Of a stretch of 64,000 nt of DNA, positions 60,384 to 64,000 are shown piece after piece; position 1 is the stretch's first letter; the number at the start of each line of letters is the position of its first letter. Where the stretch lies: contig NZ_JADEWZ010000029.1 of the NCBI RefSeq assembly GCF_015207425.1, positions 1 to 64,000 of the forward strand, given 5' to 3'. The position numbers and the translations under genes were made by a program. Source of the DNA: Lusitaniella coriacea LEGE 07157 (GTDB lineage Bacteria; Cyanobacteriota; Cyanobacteriia; Cyanobacteriales; Spirulinaceae). The notes beneath the pieces are model-generated. The model saw only the letters and a list, made by a program, of their open reading frames with translations, did not search any database and was not told where the DNA came from.

Positions 60384-61163
60384 TTATTTCTCAACCGCCG
60401 CGATCGCGCCCAATACTTTCTCTTCTACCTTTGTGTCTTTAATTGTATTCGCCAATTGTAAAGCGCGATCGCGCTCCCCAGTTTCGGCTAAATTGAAAGA
60501 TTGGTAGGCAAGTTGCCAATCGCGATCGCGGATCTTAATTCCTGGCGATTTTTTGTTTCTGTAGCCCTTTGTTCCAGTCGGACACATTAGAGTGTTATTT
60601 TTGAAAATGGGTTTGGGGGGACGCTTCAGGGTGGGTTTTCTCGTCTCGCAGATCAGGTGTGCGGTTTGCACTTCCTGGGTATCTAAATTCCCGGATACAA
60701 ATACAACCATGCTTGCATAACCTTTGAAAATCGGCTTTATTTCGTCTTTCTTCTGCCAGTTTCCGAGGGGAATGCACCAAATTATGTTTTGGAAGCAGAG
60801 AATTTCTTTGCCTTTACTCCAATCTATCGCGTCAACTTGTGGGGATTTACCCTTACGAGGTGTTGCATAGTGAATGGCGTACAGCGGAGTTGTATGAAGA
60901 GAATAGTTGTAGTTCTCCGTTTGTTCTGGGATACCAATTCCTAAATCAGTCATCGCGGTAGCAAAATGCTCATACTCCAAGGCGTAAGCTCGTTGAGCGC
61001 GGCTCATCACACCAAGATAGTTTAGAGGTTCTGGTTCTTGGCACGCGCACACCTTTTGAAGCAATAAAGAAGGAAGCGCGATCGCGCCAAGAATGCCAAG
61101 GATAATAACTGTAACAATGCTCTCTATCGGCGATAATCGCCAAAACTTGCGTCGTCGCTCCAT
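60384..61163 (-). CDS. type IV pilin-like protein with altered processing site
   Basis: 259 residues. The N-terminal helix SPIESIVTVIILGILGAIALPSLL resembles type IV pilins (Glu at +5 and the long hydrophobic helix). The residue before the mature start is not the usual Gly-Phe (RLS replaces GFT), so prepilin peptidase may not cut it. The C-terminal part is longer than in PilA and holds several Cys (VCACQE, LICET, LMCPTG) and a beta-rich region. A minor pilin or pseudopilin is likely. It lies 106 bp from the VWA gene on the same strand. Confidence 0.75.
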   Translation of the reverse strand: MERRRKFWRLSPIESIVTVIILGILGAIALPSLLLQKVCACQEPEPLNYLGVMSRAQRAYALEYEHFATAMTDLGIGIPEQTENYNYSLHTTPLYAIHYATPRKGKSPQVDAIDWSKGKEILCFQNIIWCIPLGNWQKKDEIKPIFKGYASMVVFVSGNLDTQEVQTAHLICETRKPTLKRPPKPIFKNNTLMCPTGTKGYRNKKSPGIKIRDRDWQLAYQSFNLAETGERDRALQLANTIKDTKVEEKVLGAIAAVEK

Positions 61164-61248
61164 TTTTTCCCCATTCGAGTTCTCTTTTTCTTTATACCTC
61201 TGAGTGGGTTGATGCTATGCAATGGCGCGATCGCAGTTTCAGCTTGTT

Positions 61249-61333
61249 TAGTACTCTGTCAATACAGCAATGTGGGATAAATTCTCTCTCCGCGCCACCC
61301 TCGATCCGTCACATCAAAGTTAACAGAGCACTA
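61249..61333. repeat. inverted-repeat element, family D copy 3
   Basis: TAGTACTCTGTCAA (61249-61262) and TTAACAGAGCACTA (61320-61333) are imperfect inverted ends, 12 of 14 pairs. The right end contains the stop codon of the gene at 61331, so the element abuts or trims that gene. Confidence 0.6.
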
Positions 61334-62449
61334 GGTATGTATTGCGATTGTCGAGACTCCTAAATAATCTCCTGTTTTCGCTTCTCCTATGACATAAACA
61401 TAATAAACTGCACCACTGCCTATAACGTATTCTTTAATATTTTTGAGGTTGGATTCTAACAAGCAGTCGAGATTTTGATATCTGACTTCTTCTGTTTCAT
61501 CGTTACAGTTGTTATAATAGTCGCTGAATTTTTGCCAAATTGTGGCTATTGCGAATCCAGAGTTATGTAACAAGCGAGTAATCAATGCGTTTTTACTCTC
61601 GTCCACTTCAACGGTAAATTCTCTATCCATTGTTGTCGAATAGCATTGAATCATAGGAAGCTTGCTGTTTTTTAGTGTTTCTAAAACTTGTCTTTGTAAT
61701 TCCAAGGTTTCAGGTTTTATATTTTTCTGTTCGGACAGAGGAATCATTTCGTCAGGTATCCAAAGTATTTCTACGCAAGGTATAAAACCAAGCCAATTAC
61801 TATTGTTAAGTTGAGCAATTACAAAATCACAAGCTTCATAGACGATTCGATCGTGGTCATCCCAAATTTCAAAACGAAAAATTTCTACTGTTTGAGCTTG
61901 CGACTTCAATAAGTCCAAAAATTGTGTTTGATTATCTTGAATTTTTTGAAACAATTCAAGCTGTTCTGGACTGGCTTTTTTGCTTTCAAGCTCTTTATCT
62001 GTGTGACCACTTATATAAATATTTGCTGGTTGAATTAAATTTAAAAACTCTTCTTCTGAAATAGTTCTAATAAATGCATCATCTAACAAGAAGTTAGCTA
62101 AGTTGAAATCACCTTGTTTATTTACTTCCCAAGTAAAAGTTTCAGAAGAATATTCATTTTCGCTATAAAAAAGTAAGTCTTCAGTAGCTGCTTCGATTTC
62201 TTGAAATAAACGAGTGTTATCTGATTCTAAATTGGCAATACGGTTTAAGTTTTTTGCCGATAACATCAAACCATCACACGTATTACAATTCTTCCACAAA
62301 TTTTTCAAGGATTTTCTAGGCACTAAATTTTGTGCTGTTAATTCTTGCTTTAGCTTAATGGCAACTCGTTCGATTAATTTAGTTTTATCTTTTGTGGATA
62401 GCGTATCTACATTATTTAAAATTTCCTGAAACTCAGCTTCGTTATCCAT
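61331..62449 (-). CDS. large NuiA-like nuclease-inhibitor-domain protein
   Basis: 372 residues. NuiA of Anabaena, the inhibitor of nuclease NucA, is about 135 residues. Here the start of that fold is near residues 83-108 (LFQEIEAATEDLLFYSENEYSSETFTWEV) and a matching end is at 330-372 (SNLKNIKEYVIG, VYVIGEAKTGDYLGVSTIAIHT). Roughly 200 residues lie between, part of which (VIAQLNNSNWLGFIPC) may belong to a second, partial copy. An extra N-terminal region has a CNTC pair. The gene is AT-rich compared with its neighbours. Its stop is inside a small repeat. A role in inhibiting a nuclease is inferred from similarity only. Confidence 0.55.
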   Translation of the reverse strand: MDNEAEFQEILNNVDTLSTKDKTKLIERVAIKLKQELTAQNLVPRKSLKNLWKNCNTCDGLMLSAKNLNRIANLESDNTRLFQEIEAATEDLLFYSENEYSSETFTWEVNKQGDFNLANFLLDDAFIRTISEEEFLNLIQPANIYISGHTDKELESKKASPEQLELFQKIQDNQTQFLDLLKSQAQTVEIFRFEIWDDHDRIVYEACDFVIAQLNNSNWLGFIPCVEILWIPDEMIPLSEQKNIKPETLELQRQVLETLKNSKLPMIQCYSTTMDREFTVEVDESKNALITRLLHNSGFAIATIWQKFSDYYNNCNDETEEVRYQNLDCLLESNLKNIKEYVIGSGAVYYVYVIGEAKTGDYLGVSTIAIHT

Positions 62450-62532
62450 AATTAAAAGGCATTGTTGTCTATTTCACTATTATTTAAATCCTAAGCGATC
62501 GCGGACACCAGCGATACGTTACTACAATTCAA

Positions 62533-64000
62533 TCATTTCCGTTTAAGAACTACCAGGGTAAGGTCATCAAACACCTTATTTTCTCCAATATGCTGTCGCA
62601 CATCTGTAACAATTTCCGTGCGAATGTCTCCGGGGGATTGATGGCGATGCTCTCGTACCACTTCGCAGAGGCGCTCTAATCCATAGTGGGCGCGATCGCG
62701 GTTTTCCGCTTCAGTAATGCCATCGGTGTACAAAACCACCACATCTCCTGAATTGAGTTGAATCTGCGCTTGGGCGATAAAATTGGCAATCTCCGAGTCC
62801 AATCCCAAAGGAAATCCCAAATCGATGGTATCGATGCGTTCGATCGTTCCATCGCCGCGCACTACAATGAGTTCCTCGTGCTGACCGCTCAAATACAGCA
62901 TTCCATCTTGATAATCCAACACCGCCAAGGTCATTTCCTTATTCGTTTTGAGCCGTTGGAGGTTGTCGTAAAGGGTTTGGTTGAGTACGTCCAAAAACTT
63001 CACCGGATCGGTTTCTCCGCTCTTCTGGAGCGTTCTGACTGCCGTTTGCGCCATAATCATCAACACGCCGCTTTCAAGTCCGTGTCCGGTGACATCCCCA
63101 ATCGCAATCTTGACTTTGCCGTTGTGTTGCAAAACATCGTAGTAATCCCCTCCCACCTCGTCTGCGGGTTCCATAAATCCAACAATTTCCAACTCCTCAA
63201 TCGCTTCTAATTCCTCAGCATTGGGAAGCACCATCTGCTGTAATTGTTTGGCGATATCGAGTTCTGCACTCATGCGCAGGTTATCTTCTTTGAGGCGTTT
63301 GTTGAGGGCGCTAACTTCTGCGTTGGCGGTGGCGAGTTGGGCGGTGCGTTCTGCAACTTTTTCTTCTAGGGTGCGATAAAGTAGGGCATTTTCGATGGAA
63401 ATTGCAGCTTGAGCAGAAAGAAGTTTTAAGACTTCCAAGCGATCGGTTGTAAAGGCTTTGGTGACGAGATTATTTTCCAGATAGAGCAAACCGAGTGGTT
63501 TCCCTTGATGGATAATGGGGGTACAGAGGAGAGATTTGATTTGATGTTGCAGGATGTAAGATTCAGCAGCAAATTGAGGATCGGTGTAGGCGCGATCGAG
63601 AACGAGGGTTTTTGCAGTGCGAGAGACGTAGTTGATGAGGTTGACGGGAAGTTCGGTGCTTTGTTCGATGGGAACCGATTGCAGGACGTTAATTTCAATC
63701 GTTTTTTCGCGATTTCTGTCTTCTGGGAGTGCGCCAGTTGCTTCTAGGATTAATTTATCTCCAGCCCGCAGAATTAATGCGCCTTTTCGCGCCCCTGCGT
63801 TTTCAATCGCCACTTGCATCAAGCACGAGAGCAATCGATCCAGTTGAACTTCTTTAGAAAGAGCTTGAGAGGCTTTGAGGATTGCGGCTAAGTCTAGTAC
63901 GCTGGCATTGCCTAAACCCGATAAGGAGGGGCTGATGCTTCGCGCGATGGTGGCGGTGAGAGTGTCTCCAATAGGTTTCGTTTCCCGCGTCAGAAGGGAG
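62533..64000 (-). CDS. C-terminal part of a GAF plus SpoIIE/PP2C phosphatase protein (runs off window)
   Basis: The frame is open from the right edge (position 64000) and ends at 62533. The visible 488 or so residues begin with a linker and the ILKASQALSKEVQLDRLLSCLM helix, common in large cyanobacterial multidomain regulators. A GAF domain follows (QHQIKSLLCTPIIHQGKPLGLLYLEN), then a coiled coil (about residues 215-265) and a SpoIIE-type PP2C phosphatase. The phosphatase has GGDYYDV, GDVTGHGLESGVLMI and LYTDGITEAENRD metal/active-site motifs. It probably dephosphorylates an anti-sigma-factor antagonist. The N-terminus, perhaps a kinase, is outside the window. Confidence 0.85.
   Translation of the reverse strand, partial: SLLTRETKPIGDTLTATIARSISPSLSGLGNASVLDLAAILKASQALSKEVQLDRLLSCLMQVAIENAGARKGALILRAGDKLILEATGALPEDRNREKTIEINVLQSVPIEQSTELPVNLINYVSRTAKTLVLDRAYTDPQFAAESYILQHQIKSLLCTPIIHQGKPLGLLYLENNLVTKAFTTDRLEVLKLLSAQAAISIENALLYRTLEEKVAERTAQLATANAEVSALNKRLKEDNLRMSAELDIAKQLQQMVLPNAEELEAIEELEIVGFMEPADEVGGDYYDVLQHNGKVKIAIGDVTGHGLESGVLMIMAQTAVRTLQKSGETDPVKFLDVLNQTLYDNLQRLKTNKEMTLAVLDYQDGMLYLSGQHEELIVVRGDGTIERIDTIDLGFPLGLDSEIANFIAQAQIQLNSGDVVVLYTDGITEAENRDRAHYGLERLCEVVREHRHQSPGDIRTEIVTDVRQHIGENKVFDDLTLVVLKRK

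Overview
The window is chromosomal DNA of a phycobilisome-bearing cyanobacterium. The palindrome GCGATCGC (HIP1) is scattered through genes and spacers. There is a rod-core linker gene (cpcG, 42952-43704), AMIN-domain TonB receptors, a TMEM165-type Mn/Ca exporter pair and glgC. No tRNA, rRNA, CRISPR array or complete insertion sequence was recognised; the 3' end of one transposase lies at the left edge. Species cannot be named from this sequence alone.

Region 1 (1-10.7 kb) looks like a low-zinc response island. Three 15-bp palindromes of the form TGATAATNATTATCA (2775, 4980, 9996) fit the cyanobacterial Zur box. They precede an N-monooxygenase-like flavoprotein, an operon of a His-rich COG0523 (CobW/ZagA-type) GTPase, FolE, a second CobW-C-domain protein and a metallophosphatase with altered ligands, and then a second, more degenerate metallophosphatase. 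A chimeric 36-codon remnant beside the first box joins a P-loop start to a copy of the last gene's 5' end. A broken ArsR/SmtB sensor lies next to a short cation-diffusion-facilitator pump.

Region 2 (11-34.4 kb) is an iron/heme acquisition island. It holds two AMIN-domain siderophore receptors, each behind its own AraC/PchR-type regulator and a pair of 21-bp direct repeats, a heme-type TonB receptor overlapping a FecCD/FecE transporter, three substrate-binding lipoproteins, two EntS-like MFS exporters and a large TonB. No siderophore biosynthesis genes are present, so uptake of foreign siderophores is plausible. One binding protein carries a premature stop inside a perfect 36-bp palindrome.

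Region 3 (34.4-43.8 kb) is mixed: a DUF3616 protein, an orphan sugar ABC permease, two tandem paralogous coiled-coil proteins divergent from an XRE repressor/ImmA-IrrE protease pair with two matched operators, a sorbosone-dehydrogenase-like lipoprotein, a small conserved protein and cpcG. Several families of small inverted-repeat (MITE-like) elements fill the spacers.

Region 4 (43.9-64 kb) has a CHASE-histidine kinase-receiver-adenylate cyclase fusion, an L,D-transpeptidase-like protein, an HTH-NACHT ATPase with a divergent tiny membrane protein, a C15 peptidase, hisH, a split TMEM165 pair, glgC, a CbpA-type J-protein, a CorA-like protein, a peroxiredoxin-like protein, dtd, a calcium-repeat lipoprotein, a VWA protein, a pilin-like protein, an enlarged NuiA-like nuclease inhibitor, and the C-terminal part of a GAF-SpoIIE phosphatase protein that runs off the right edge.
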